Assembly: GCA_029851415.1 (NCBI GenBank)
Contig: CM056742.1
Coordinates: 134,218,715-134,282,714, forward strand
DNA: 64,000 nt
DNA from: Eretmocerus hayati
Lineage: Eukaryota > Arthropoda > Insecta > Hymenoptera > Aphelinidae
Direction: 5' to 3'
Made by a program: the position numbers and the translations under genes. This document shows, piece after piece, positions 24,551 through 35,635 of the stretch. Under the pieces are notes generated by a model, which was not told the origin of the DNA, searched no databases, and saw only the letters and a list, made by a program, of their open reading frames with translations. Numbering within the stretch: position 1 is the stretch's first letter; every line of letters starts with the position of its first letter.

Positions 24551-27388
24551 TATATATAGTTTGCAATCAATATGGGATCAAACTTTCTTCTTACCACAGC
24601 GTACCCCTTTTTTAAAGAGCGTAGGCGATAAAAAAAAACGTAGAGGGCCAGATTTCGGATGCAATAAGAAACTCGAGACGGCCCAAGCCTTTTGGCGTAC
24701 ATACGTTAAACAACCAAACCACCTCCTCCTCCTCCTTCATTATTCTTCAATCTCGTTCTTCATTCTCGTCATAATGAATTCTCAAACCCGAATACTTACC
24801 TATAGTTTCAAACTTGGCCCAACAAAAAAAAAAAAAAAAACAAGAGCGGTCATTGAACGCGAAATTCACGTGCAGATGGTACCTATAATCAATACATTGA
24901 TGAATATTACCAATTCAATAGTGATGTGTTGCAACAAACGAAGGTAAAAGAGAGAAGAAAAAAAAACGAGTTCTCCAAAACACTTATATAATATAATGTG
25001 CACAACTGCATTTTTCTCGCGAAGGGCCAAGATGCATCTCCCTCTCGTTTCTATATATGATACCGATGTGAGTCTCGCAAAATATTTACGCGCCAAACGT
25101 GAGTAAGTATATAACTAGTCTGGGCCATGTTGACACTTTCTCGCCTCTGTGCATGTTGTGCGCGCGAATTTTTGGTACAACGCTTATATATTATACTTTG
25201 CAGTTGAGGTATATAGTAGGAGCAAACTTATACACTCAACTACGATGCAGAAACAACGACTATATAATACTTTTGCAGGAGCTAATTTTTTTTTTCAATG
25301 GATCCTTTTGCCCCTTATATATACGCCACCTTTATTTTTTCGCCCTGCACCTTTTGGCGTACCATACTCACACTATGATTCACACACACATACTTACATA
25401 GACTTCTTTCATTCGAGCGTTGAGATTCCATCCGCGGGTTATTCCGGCTCACTCATTTTTTTACGCGCGTATCCTTTATCCATTGGTTCCTTATTCTTAT
25501 AGCTATATAGATTCTGCGATCTAGAAGAGCAAGAGAGAGAGAGAGAGAGAGAGATGGGGCATGTATAGCCATATATGTATGTATGAGGGGGCAAACGTGC
25601 GTGGCTTTTGGGGCATAATATGCTGCGCCTCCTCCCGAACTGGTTTTCAACGAAAGTCTCATCTCCCTCCGCGCCTATATGCATGGTCCATATATTCCTA
25701 TATCAAGCTCTTACTTTCTCTTTCGGAAATTCTCTCCTCCCTATATATCTATCTTCCTCTCTTTCTCATCTTACTATATACATCTTCGAGAGCAGAGGCA
25801 TCTTCGGAAGCATCAGACCCCCTTGTACATATCACCCTATATACCGTCCCACCTCATCGAGTTCGCGTCGCGCGCGATGTCGTTGTCATCGTCGTTGTCG
25901 TGTTGTATGGTTGCATGCGCGGCGGGTCTTGCGGTGTATACACACACCATATACAGTCTGTGTAATGCTGCACATACATATATGCTCGTGTGCTTTGCAG
26001 AAAATAAACGCGAGTCGCGCGACGCAACCGCGTGATGGTGACAAATTTTTTGGGGCACTGAATGTGTTATACTCCAGAGATCGCCCAGTGCATTCACCTC
26101 TTATTCTCCATCACCAAAACGCCATCGTGGATGAATATTGTCTTGTAATCCAGTTTCACTTTCAAAGTGATATTTTTATTTTCGATTTATGTCGTTCTGG
26201 ATAAGAGTGGAATCCAACTCCGTTTGGATCTGTCTACATGTGAAACTGTTCATTTCGATAATTAATCATTATGTGCAGTTTACAGCCTTGAATCAGCACA
26301 AGTCGGGACTTGTGATCCTATGATTAAAACATGATAATTTGGAAAAATTGTGGATTTTTAGCCTTTTTTTTTCCGAATTCTTTGCGAATGATGTAAAAGC
26401 CATTTGAACAGGGATGTAACGTTATTGGGTCCCCCAGAGGATTCATCGCGTTTTCCAAATTAAACAGAATTCCCATGCATGCTGATGCTGCTTAGCACAT
26501 GCTACAGATCTGTTGAAACGCCCACAAACCCATAACAGAGACTCGGTCAACCTTTCACAACATGTTTTGGCAATTTTGTTGATAACGTTCCCAAACAAGT
26601 AGCACTCCTTTAAAAACACCAAGTTTCCATAGCTAGTACTGTTCACATCTCAGTATCTCATTGATTTCAGGATTGATACTGCGCCAACGCGTCAGTATTC
26701 ACTGGGAACCTAGTCTAACTTGCCTTGCAATGATTTGCATTTACACCGTGCTTTAATTTGCTCAAATATTCCGTGAATGTTCTCTGCTCCTGTTGACTAT
26801 AAGAGTGCACTGATCAAAATATATTTTGGGTGAAAAAGATTGTGAAGAACTATCCATGAAATGATGATGATTCTGAACTTGTCAAGACAGCATTGAAAAG
26901 GCTATACACGAACTGGCTGGGATGACTCACGGTCTGTTTGGTTATGATTTGGTCAGCCACAAGCCATTATAGAGGAACGTGATCAAGACTGATCCAAGAT
27001 TCGGCGTAGTAATATGGTCAAGATTCTCAACCATTTGAATCATGGACCCAGATTCTGAAATGAGTAAGAGCCAGGGAGGGGGGGGGGGGGGTATCATCAT
27101 TGTCTCTATCAAATTCGAATTCAATTTCCAAGCATTATGAAAAAAGCTGATGTGTAGCATGTCCAGCACCTTCTATCAGAATTCCACGGTAAAAGTCACC
27201 GATAACCAGAAATTCCTACCAGAATCTTTGGAAATGCTCTAGAATCAATTGAAAATAGATTGAACAAGTTTCGATGAAGTAAGTAAAGAACCCAAACTCC
27301 AACAGATTAACCAACCATAACAAGTCATACCGTGCATACAAGCGTTCAAGTTAACACATCTCGCTCTGAAAGCTATGTCATTGTCAGG
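24551..27388. other. Simple-sequence-rich, gene-free stretch
   Basis: Contains an A-run near 24823-24840, a (GA)n microsatellite at about 25533-25553, strongly pyrimidine-rich sequence with repeated TATATA words from 25300 to 26000, and a G-run near 27079-27090. Long overlapping frames such as 25608-26204 follow this composition and have no domain. Confidence 0.4.
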
Positions 27389-27739
27389 TCACAATTTTTT
27401 CATACACTCTCTTGGGCCATCGTCAGATGAGTGCCCAACAAGTATTCTTGTACTATGTATATCAATTCTTTCATAAGAGCAAAGAATAATTAATTTTGCG
27501 CCGTCAAACACAGATGTCAACGACAATGTTGTCACATGACATCTTGCTGTGGCATTACTTTCAACGTGCAATGTCTCGCGCAGCGTGTGTATCATATATG
27601 AAGATGAAGGCTGATGAGAGGGTCCGGTCCCAGAAGCCTGAGGTCCATTTGAACCTGATGATGATGATGATGATGCTATGGAGGGAGGATCAGATCTTCT
27701 TCTCTCCCTTATTCCGCCTCTTCCACTCTTCCGCTGCAT
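27389..27739 (-). CDS. Possible coding exon, unknown protein
   Basis: A 116-codon frame beginning with a genuine ATG. The N-terminal third is Arg/Ser/Gly-rich (RKSGRGGIRERRRSDPP, then a serine run encoded by a GAT/ATC microsatellite at about 27656-27676), and the remainder is of ordinary composition. It could be a first exon of a host gene or a chance frame. No homologue is recognised, and no splice partner was found. Confidence 0.2.
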   Translation of the reverse strand: MQRKSGRGGIRERRRSDPPSIASSSSSSGSNGPQASGTGPSHQPSSSYMIHTLRETLHVESNATARCHVTTLSLTSVFDGAKLIILCSYERIDIHSTRILVGHSSDDGPRECMKKL

Positions 27740-28964
27740 GGTAATATATAATAAAAGAGTCTAGACTGGCACCTGTTCCCGAGAGCAACCGGCTGTTATG
27801 TTGCTGCAGCGTTGCGTTGCTTTGAATCGCGTCACTTCTTTTTTCGCACCATGCATGCATGCAGCATCAGCAGTCGACCGCTGGACCCAAGTGACGCTAT
27901 ACCAGAGTATATATACTCTCTTCCTCTCGCCCTTCCTCTTCAAGTAAGATTTCTCCTCGCTTGCTCTTCTTTCATTCATTTTTCCTTCCGACTTGGCTCG
28001 TTGTCTCCCTTTATACTATTCTTTCACATACGAGTATCCTTTCTCTCGATTCATCCCATGAGTAATAATATATACCAGGTACTATCTAACTATCTAACGC
28101 TTTTGCAAACACGTACTCGCACACAATTACCTTCTATTTCTCTTTTTTTCTTTCTTGTTCTTTTAGAAGCATCACGCGGTTCTTTGATTCTTTTCTTTCG
28201 CGACCAAGCTATGCTCTTGTTATCTAATCGCTTCATAACGTACTTTTCTTTTTTTAAGAGCCTTCAGTGCGGGACCAAAATGAGCTATTTTCGCGTTTTA
28301 ATATGTATATACATAGTCTTTGCAGCCTCCTCTTTGTATAATACTTGCTAAGCAGCGAGCATCTGAATTGACTGTTTCAAGAATATCTTCTTCTGGAATG
28401 AACAGGCGCAGTGAGCTCGTTCTCTGCAAGTTCTCAACTACTTGGCACCTCAATGGAATACCACTCACAATGATTATACAGATCCCTCTTGTCTGTGTTT
28501 TAATCTTACTTACACACCTTTTACGTTCCATAATACGCCTTACAAATTGAGTCCCATTGTGCATTTGAAACATTTGTATACTTGGGGGTGTCTTGGCATA
28601 TTATATAGAAGTGCATTTGGTCAGCTTCTTTCATTGTCTCGAAGCTGCTCGTTCTTTGGATTGTGCGAGTCCATCTTCACCGATATCCAACAGCACTCTA
28701 ATTATAAAGTGGGACTCTAGTAGGGTGAAAGTTTATTTAAATTCTTAGATGCAGATGAACTACGAAAATGATTGAATTTAATCATGGACATGGGATACAA
28801 ATGAAAATCAGTGGAATGCAAAATCCACCGGACCGAAGTCTCCGGAAATAAAGTTAGATTGGAATGGAAAATAGTTATCATCGATATTGATCGAACTAGA
28901 ATTTATGCTCAACTTTCAAAACCCGAGTAAGTAGTAGGTATACATGCTGTGATCAATTTGATTT
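27740..28964. other. No gene supported
   Basis: T/C-rich sequence with short overlapping frames on both strands (27812-28351, 28298-28573). None has a domain, and none shows convincing splice structure. Confidence 0.35.
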
Positions 28965-29275
28965 CGATATTTCAACCTAACCTTAACTAAGCAAACAAGT
29001 GAGTGAGGATCAATTGTCTTGCGCATAGCTGTACCGATATATCGACCAAACCTCAACTCAGCACTCAAGATTGCGTATTTTGAGTCAATAGATATCTCGA
29101 TCTGACCTCAACCGAGCTCAACACTACAATCGAGTCAGTGATGGTTAGATATTCCCACTTGCTGTGGAATTGGATATTATTTCAACTTAATCTTAATTCA
29201 CCACAAGTGGGCGAATTTTAGATATTTGGCCCATGTTATGGAGTTGGATATTTCGGCCTAACCTCAAGACATACT
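28965..29275. repeat. Degenerate ~70-bp tandem repeat, about five units
   Basis: The motif GATATTTCGACCTAACCTCAA recurs in diverged form near 28965, 29036, 29092, 29171 and 29247 (for example GATATATCGACCAAACCTC and GATATCTCGATCTGACCTC). Spacing is 55-80 bp. Each unit holds a CCTAACC-like core. Confidence 0.55.
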
Positions 29276-29539
29276 AAACTGAGTGTCGATCATGAATTCC
29301 AGCCCAAACCACGGAACAGTACTTTCGTTTAAAAATCTAGCAGATCGTCACACACGGAATCCAAGTGATTTCTATCCACTCATCATCACATTTCTGACTA
29401 ATTAAAAATGGATTTGACCAAGTTTTCAAATACTGGATGATACACTTAGAGTAATTAAACGCCCAGCCAAAATGTGTACGTCCGGATCTCGCGTATCGGA
29501 TTTCCTACGTGGAAAGATTGAAGTATGGTGGGTGGCCAT

Positions 29540-29625
29540 ATGAGACATAGATGGGTCGATGCATGGATGGATTGGTGAGTGGGCGCGGATAGATGGATGA
29601 ATGGATGGTTGGATGATCTGGTGTG
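29540..29625. repeat. (GATG)n-like simple repeat
   Basis: GATGGATGGAT and related GATG/GGTT words run across this interval, just before the 10-bp array. Confidence 0.6.
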
Positions 29626-29629
29626 GTTT

Positions 29630-30510
29630 AATCTAGTTTAGTTGAATACGGTCTAATACTTTAGTCTAATACGGTACTAATACGGTTCTAGTACGTACTA
29701 GTCCCGTGATAAAACCGTACGAAGGACCGTACTAAATCATCGAGCTAGTACCGTATGAGAATCATTGTACTAATCACGTACTAGAATGATCGTACTGTTA
29801 CCGTACGAGAATCGTCTTACTGTTATTAAAGTAGTATAATCATCGTACACTTACCGTACAAAAATCGTGTTACTACTTTCTTTCGCGGTCTAATTCGGTC
29901 TATTTCGGTGTAATTTGGTATAGTTCGGTGTAATTAGGTCTAACTCGGGCTAATTAGGTCTAGTTCGGTTTAGTTCGGCCTGTCTTAGCCTAATTCAGTG
30001 TAATTCAGTCTAATACGGCACTGATACAGTTCTAGTACGTACTAATACTGTACTAAAACCGTACTAAGAACCGTTCGAGAACTGTACTAGTACGGTAATA
30101 GAATCATAGTACTAGTACTGTGTAGAATTACCGTACTAGTACCGTACGAAATTCATCATACTATTCTCTAATTCGGTCCAATCCGGTCTAGTTCGGCCTA
30201 GTTCGGTCTAATTCCGTGTGATCAGGTCTAACTTTGTCTCATTGGGTCTAGTTTGGTTTGATTCAGTCTAATTCGGTCTAGTTTGATCTAATTTAGACTT
30301 GTTCGGCCTAGTTCAGAGTACTCCGGTCTATTTAGGTGTGATTGTGTCTACTTTGGTCTACTTCGGTGTAAAGAAGCCTATTTTGATTTAGTTCGGTTCA
30401 ATTTGATCTGCTTCGGTCTAGTCCGGTCTAGTTTGGTCTGATGCAGGGCAGCTCAGTTTAGTACGGTCTCGTTTAGTCAAGTTTGGTCTAGTTTGATCAA
30501 GTCCGCTCTG
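29630..30510. repeat. Degenerate ~10-bp minisatellite with two alternating block types
   Basis: One block type (about 29640-29880 and 30005-30175) is built from GTACTAGTACGGT-like, partly palindromic words such as CCGTACTAGTACCGTAC. The other (about 29886-30005 and 30178-30505) is built from TTCGGTCTAG/TTCGGTCTAA decamers. The blocks alternate twice, suggesting a higher-order duplication. Non-coding. Confidence 0.75.
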
Positions 30511-31320
30511 ATCTGGTTGAAAGATATTCCGTGTCCGTGTATGCTATGGACGTGATTCACTGATTAATTGACTGACTGCACAATTCACTAATCGGCCAAC
30601 TAATCGATCGTGTGTCATTCGTTTCGCGCCGCTTGTTGTGTGGTTTTGAATGCGCTGTGACGTGTGTCAAGTTAGTTTTATCATTGAACATTCCTCCAAC
30701 ATACTGACTACTCATCAAAAAAATATCTAAATATTTCGGCACTTTGATATACTCAACTGAGAATTTTGGAAAATTTAGAGCAGTCAATCTAAATCTTCAA
30801 AAATGATGTATCTATCTGCAAGCATAATTGAACATAATATGATCTCTGCGCACCTCATAAGAAACTTCTTCCTGGATACCTTGAATAGATCATCATTATT
30901 ATTTTACAACCATCATCATTGGACTATAACAGCATTTCAGGGGCCTATGATTTGGCTAGAATATTTACGAGTCAAATTTTCGGGAGCAAATGAGGCAACA
31001 ATGCTAGTTTTAATGAAGATAAAATCGACCCCTCAAATGTTTGTAGATGTACTTATGAACTGTGATGTATTCTTCCAGAGAATCGATAACTTTATCAAAC
31101 CCTCGCTTGAACATTAAAATTCAATTATTGATTTCTACTTTGGCCTTCACTGAAAAAAAGAACCCTAAAGAAAGATATGTAGTCCGAGAAATACAGTAAT
31201 TTTGTGGTATCGCCATCGGAAAACACAACCGCGAGCAGAGTATACGTGGAGGGGTAGGTATTTCAATTTTGTATACAACATCGCGAGCTGCGGCTTTTGT
31301 ATGCTACATACGCTGATATG
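30511..31320. other. Flank of the LTR element, one orphan frame
   Basis: Contains a 104-codon ATG frame at 30803-31117 (plus strand) with no recognisable domain; it could be a small unknown gene, but nothing supports it beyond length. ACAT at 31321-31324 is the target duplication of the retrotransposon. Confidence 0.3.
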
Positions 31321-31627
31321 ACATTGTTACGTTAAAAGTGTGGTCTATGTTTCGAGCCAGAGTAAATACTCTAGGGCTCGGGAATCTCTTTAGAGAGAAA
31401 TCGTCGCGGTAGCGAAAAGAGTAATATTAGATGCGTTCGAACGTTTGCGGCATGGCATCCGGCGTAACAACGGCAGTTCCGAGCCGGCTGAGAATGATTG
31501 AGCGTTAAATTTCCATATAAACGACGAAATCAAGAAGAAAAATATAAAAATTCTGTGAAGGACGAATCTAAATTTAGTACACTGTTGAGGCAAAATTGGT
31601 AAAGAAAAACGGTATAACGCAAGAAAC

Positions 31628-32246
31628 GGTTCCTGGATAAGAAACTATAGCATAAGAATCTGTACCTAACAGAAGAAAGTTGGTTCCTGTATACGGAATA
31701 ATGGTATAAAGATATGTACAATTTAGAGCGAAAAACGAACAAAAACTTCGGTTGCTGTATAAAGAACAATGGCATGTAGAATTTTTTTTTTTTTTTTTTT
31801 TTTTTGTAGAGCGAAAAACTGGTTCCTGTTTGAGGAACAAACAAAGATGAAATTTAATTCCTATACAAGGAATGAACGAAATGGACTTTGGTTTCTATAT
31901 AAGGAATAATGGTGTGAGGAATTCGGTTCCTGTATTAGGAACGAGAAATGAAATTAGGTTCCTGTATAAGGAACAATGGTATAAACAGTTGTGTACTGTA
32001 GAGAAAATTTGACTCTTGTAAAAATGAAGTTCGGTTCCTGTATAAGGAACAAGAATGAAATTTGGTTCCTGTATAAGGAACAATGTTATAAAGAGTTGTG
32101 TACTATAGATCAAATATTGATTCCTGTATGAGGAAAAATTGGAATTCGGTTCCTGTATAAGGAACAAAAAAAAATTGGTGAATATCTTCGCTGTTGTGTA
32201 AGGAGCGAATAAATCAGAAACAAACGGCTCCTGTATAAGGAGCTAA
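31628..32246 (-). repeat. Array of ~14 short palindromes in the left LTR
   Basis: The unit GGTTCCTGTATAAGGAAC, a 6-bp-arm inverted repeat, recurs with variation at about 31628, 31681, 31748, 31814, 31858, 31889, 31924, 31955, 32031, 32061, 32120, 32144, 32190 and 32226, separated by 10-50 bp of AT-rich spacer. Several copies have compensating changes, such as GGCTCCTGTATAAGGAGC, that keep the arms paired. Confidence 0.85.
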
Positions 32247-32750
32247 AGAAAATTTTGGAAGAAATGAGGATATAAATGAAGAAGTCTCACTTTTAAATTT
32301 CTGCTCCAGCGAAGAAAGGCCGCTCTTGGGAGGCTCGGTAACCCAAAAGAAGTTGCGCCGGTCGATGATGTTCTTTGGATGCGGGTCCGATGCGGGTCCT
32401 CCTCGGTTCTGCTCTCGCTGCTCCGAACGGACTGCCCGGAAAGCTCCTTCGGTCTCTCTTGCTGCGCTGAACGGGCTGCCGAAGACCTCCTTCGGTCCTG
32501 CCTTCGTCTTCCGCAGGTTGTTAGATGATCCTCTATGGCTCCTTGTTCGTCTTTCAAAATGTTGCCAGTTGGTTCCTTTCGGCTGGATACTCGGCGATTT
32601 CCTTAGCGGCTCTCCGTCAGCTGTGACTCCTCTCAGGGCGTTAGCTCCATTTAGCACAGGGCAGGAAAAGGCACTGACATCAGCCAGAGAAACTTTTTCC
32701 AAAAATCCTTGCCAGGAGCAGACGATACTTCTACTGAGGCGAATAATCGT

Positions 32751-32856
32751 GGGAATAGGCGCACACTGAAGTACTAATCAACCACGACTATATCGCAAAA
32801 ATTCAAAATGGAGTATCCAAAACGGGAATAGGCGCACACTGAAGTACTAATCAACC
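32751..32856. repeat. 33-bp direct repeat in the left LTR
   Basis: GGGAATAGGCGCACACTG plus the following 15 bases occurs identically at 32751-32783 and 32824-32856, separated by 40 bp. The same pair is present in the right LTR at 46510-46542 and 46583-46615. Confidence 0.9.
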
Positions 32857-35547
32857 GCTAAGGATCGCGTTCGAATCTCCAAAGAATTCTCAGCGAGAAG
32901 TTGCTGCGCGAGTAATAAGAATATTACTCGCAGCGGGATCGTATGGCCAACGGGAGCGTTCAAAATGGCCTATACTGGCAGACTGGAACTGCCTAGCTGG
33001 AGAGGGATAGTCTTCCACGGATGACTTCCCTGCACCCACTGACTAATTGATCTGGAGTGGCCACGTATAATGAGGGAGCGCGGACGTCGGAGAGAGACCG
33101 GGAGGAAATTTTCTCTTGCTTGACTGGTTTTGTGTTTCTCTTCGTTCTTCTTTTTGTTGTAACTTCTTTATGGGTTGATGTAATCGAGCCATCCCGTGAG
33201 CGTTCCTTTCCTTGCTGTATCTTTATTGATTAGGTATATTGGTATTTGGGTATTGTTAGTTATTCTAGTGTAAGTCTCCTTCACAATGTTGGCTTATGGC
33301 TAAACGGTATGCAGGTTATAGGTTCAATTTAATGCTATTTCTTCTATGTTAAACTTTTCATCTCACTAATTTTTAATGAAATAAAGACAATACATGATTC
33401 TTATCCATAGATTCTTAGGTTAACTTACTTTAAAGAGGTAAACAATTCAAAAATTTGTTGAATCTTGTGGGGCTGAGGGCCGTGGCGTACCATCACTCCT
33501 CCAAACATGGTTGACATGATGGGCAAGTTGGTGTCTGACTTAGTTTTCTGCTTGTACGAGGTGATACAAACAAAACCTTGAAGTGGTCGAGTTACAAATT
33601 TAATACGGATGAGGTAGGTTTACTATCTGCGTACGCCGATTCGCTTCATCTGTGCATCAAGATGGGACATGAAAATAGTAAGCTGCCTTGAATATTACTA
33701 TGCGTTGGTCTGAATACTTTCCTTATTTTGCATATGCTTCTATCTTTTCTTATTTCAACATCTACCTACTAATGTATCTTTATATGATAAACAACCATTT
33801 TCTTTAAGTGAAATTAGTATTGATTTTGCCACGCATCCTTTTATAATGCCGTATTAATGTGTATTCCACTGTTAATTTAGGATCAGTCGTTATTCGTGGC
33901 TTATGGATGGCACGAAATGTGATTTTTCTCATCTATTTCCAAAAGTGATCGTTAAAATTATTTCAATGATGCTGCACTGATGAGTGTTACAGAATCTCTG
34001 GCCAGTCGGCGGTATCTGGTGCGCGGACGTGGGAGAGAGAGCGGGTTTCGCACCCTGTATACATCCATTTTCACTTATTTTGGCTCGATATTACTCCCTT
34101 TACCTTTTTTTATTAAAAATTTCTATTACACTAATCTCTCCGTGCATGTAATTGCTTCCTGTGCATTCAGATCTTTGTTCTCTCTAGTAAACTCTATACA
34201 CTGAGAAAATTTTCTTGGTCGTACGGCCATGCGATTCGCCGCGCGACCAAAAAGTGGTATAGCCAGGAGAACCACACCGATATTTTTAATACATCGAACC
34301 ATCGGGGATGATTTGGCATCTGATGTTTCTGCTAAAATAAATAACCATAATCCATATTATTCAAATACCCCGATACTAGATAGAATCACAGTCGCATTAC
34401 GACCATTTTGCCACGAGAGACATTACATTTTTGCATGAAATAATACTGGTGAACGAGCATTATAATCCAAAGATTCTTTGAGGTTATTTAAGTGCAATGA
34501 CAAATCATAATCCAGTATTGGTCTGACAGCAATACAACTTTATAATAAAGTCGTATCGTTTGGATGGCGAAATACTACTCTCAGTGTAATGGGGATGGTG
34601 GGAACTATTTTTAGTCCAAGCGTGATATGATAAAACCCTATGGTTGCATGAACCCTTCAAGGTCAATGCGAATGGACTCATATAAAATAATGGGTCAAAA
34701 TATGATGTGAAAAATGGTTTAACGTAATCGCTTGCTATAATGGATAACTGATGATGTTCACTAAACTCATGGACATTTCCCTTACTTTTGCTACAACTAG
34801 TCCGACGCGTCAATACCCGTGAACCTTAGGTTTAGATAACTTCTAACACATCTTTTCCGCGTCTTCAACCTTAATAGGCCATAACCATGTGTTTTTCATC
34901 CAGCTATCCCTGGCGATAGAAGCTATGCAACCTGATTGTACTACGGCATCATATATTCCTAACAATTGTCTGATGATCATAAAGCTAAAAAGTGTCTCGA
35001 TGTGGCTTGATGCCTCAGATTATCTTCTATTTTGGCCATTGAACATTACTATAAAAATAAATATTTAGCAAAAATTTTCGCCACTTTGAACCAAACGGTA
35101 TTAAGCGCCGCAGTGGCAACTTCAGGAGATGAACAGTTACGCCAAACGCAGGCTCATTTTCATGTGCATCAGACGGCGATAATCGCATAAATGAGTGGTA
35201 GAAAAATTCAGAAATTTGGGCCTATGGACTATATGCGCGAACGCGGACGTCGGCGACTCGGTGAGTGGGGAGCCTCTCGTCGACTCATCTACGATGTGCA
35301 CTGCGCGACGGTCTGCGCACAAATGAACTCTAGTAGACCTTGAAAACTTTTAGGCCAATTGACTATATTAGCGAGCGCGGACGTCGGTGACGCTGAAGAA
35401 AATGTTGGAATATTTCTCCACTCTTATTTTAAGAGTTTGATTGCTAATACTTATGGAATAAATTTTCTCTTAGTGGCTACATACAAATAAGGGTATATTA
35501 CTACTAATCAAAGAAGGATTATTTCTAAAAATAGAGGCGACGTTACA

Positions 35548-35556
35548 CCCCCCCCC
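35548..35556 (-). promoter_or_regulatory. Polypurine tract (G9)
   Basis: On the minus strand AAC-GGGGGGGGG lies directly against the LTR end TGTAACG, the position required for plus-strand priming during reverse transcription. Its location beside the left LTR fixes the element's orientation. Confidence 0.85.
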
Positions 35557-35635
35557 GTTAAACGATTGCCGGAGGTTATGAAATAGAATCAGGCGATCGT
35601 GAATAGTTCGTTCCAGTGAAGCTGACTAAGTCTCG

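Larger units (their letters stand above)
31325..35547 (-). repeat. Left LTR (3' LTR of the element), 4,223 bp
   Basis: Matches 45084-49306 at a constant offset of 13,759; the one difference noticed is G at 33214 versus A at 46973. It begins TGTTACGTTA and ends GACGTTACA. It includes a hairpin array, a 33-bp direct repeat, a recurring GCGGACGTCGG motif and AATAAA candidates on the minus strand (for example opposite 33222-33227). Frames inside it (such as 32214-32702) are not supported as genes. Confidence 0.97.

Noticed and set aside
25608..26204. 198-codon frame
   Set aside because: Pyrimidine-rich low-complexity sequence is open in several frames; no domain.
30803..31117. 104-codon ATG frame as a gene
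   Set aside because: Length alone is not enough; no domain, splice context or repeat relation was found.
31530..32167. Frames with repeated LIQEP/PYTGTE/YRNQ peptides in the LTR
   Set aside because: They are three-frame translations of the palindrome array, not a protein repeat family.
31628..32246. CRISPR-like array
   Set aside because: Units are 18-bp imperfect palindromes with irregular spacers in a eukaryotic LTR; no cas context.
32214..32769. Overlapping sense/antisense frames inside the LTRs (also 45973-46528)
   Set aside because: They overlap on both strands in a GC-richer part of a non-coding LTR, have no domains, and appear twice only because the LTR is duplicated.
35557..35635. 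An env gene after pol
   Set aside because: Only about 80 bp separate the pol stop from the polypurine tract, and no membrane-type ORF exists in the element.
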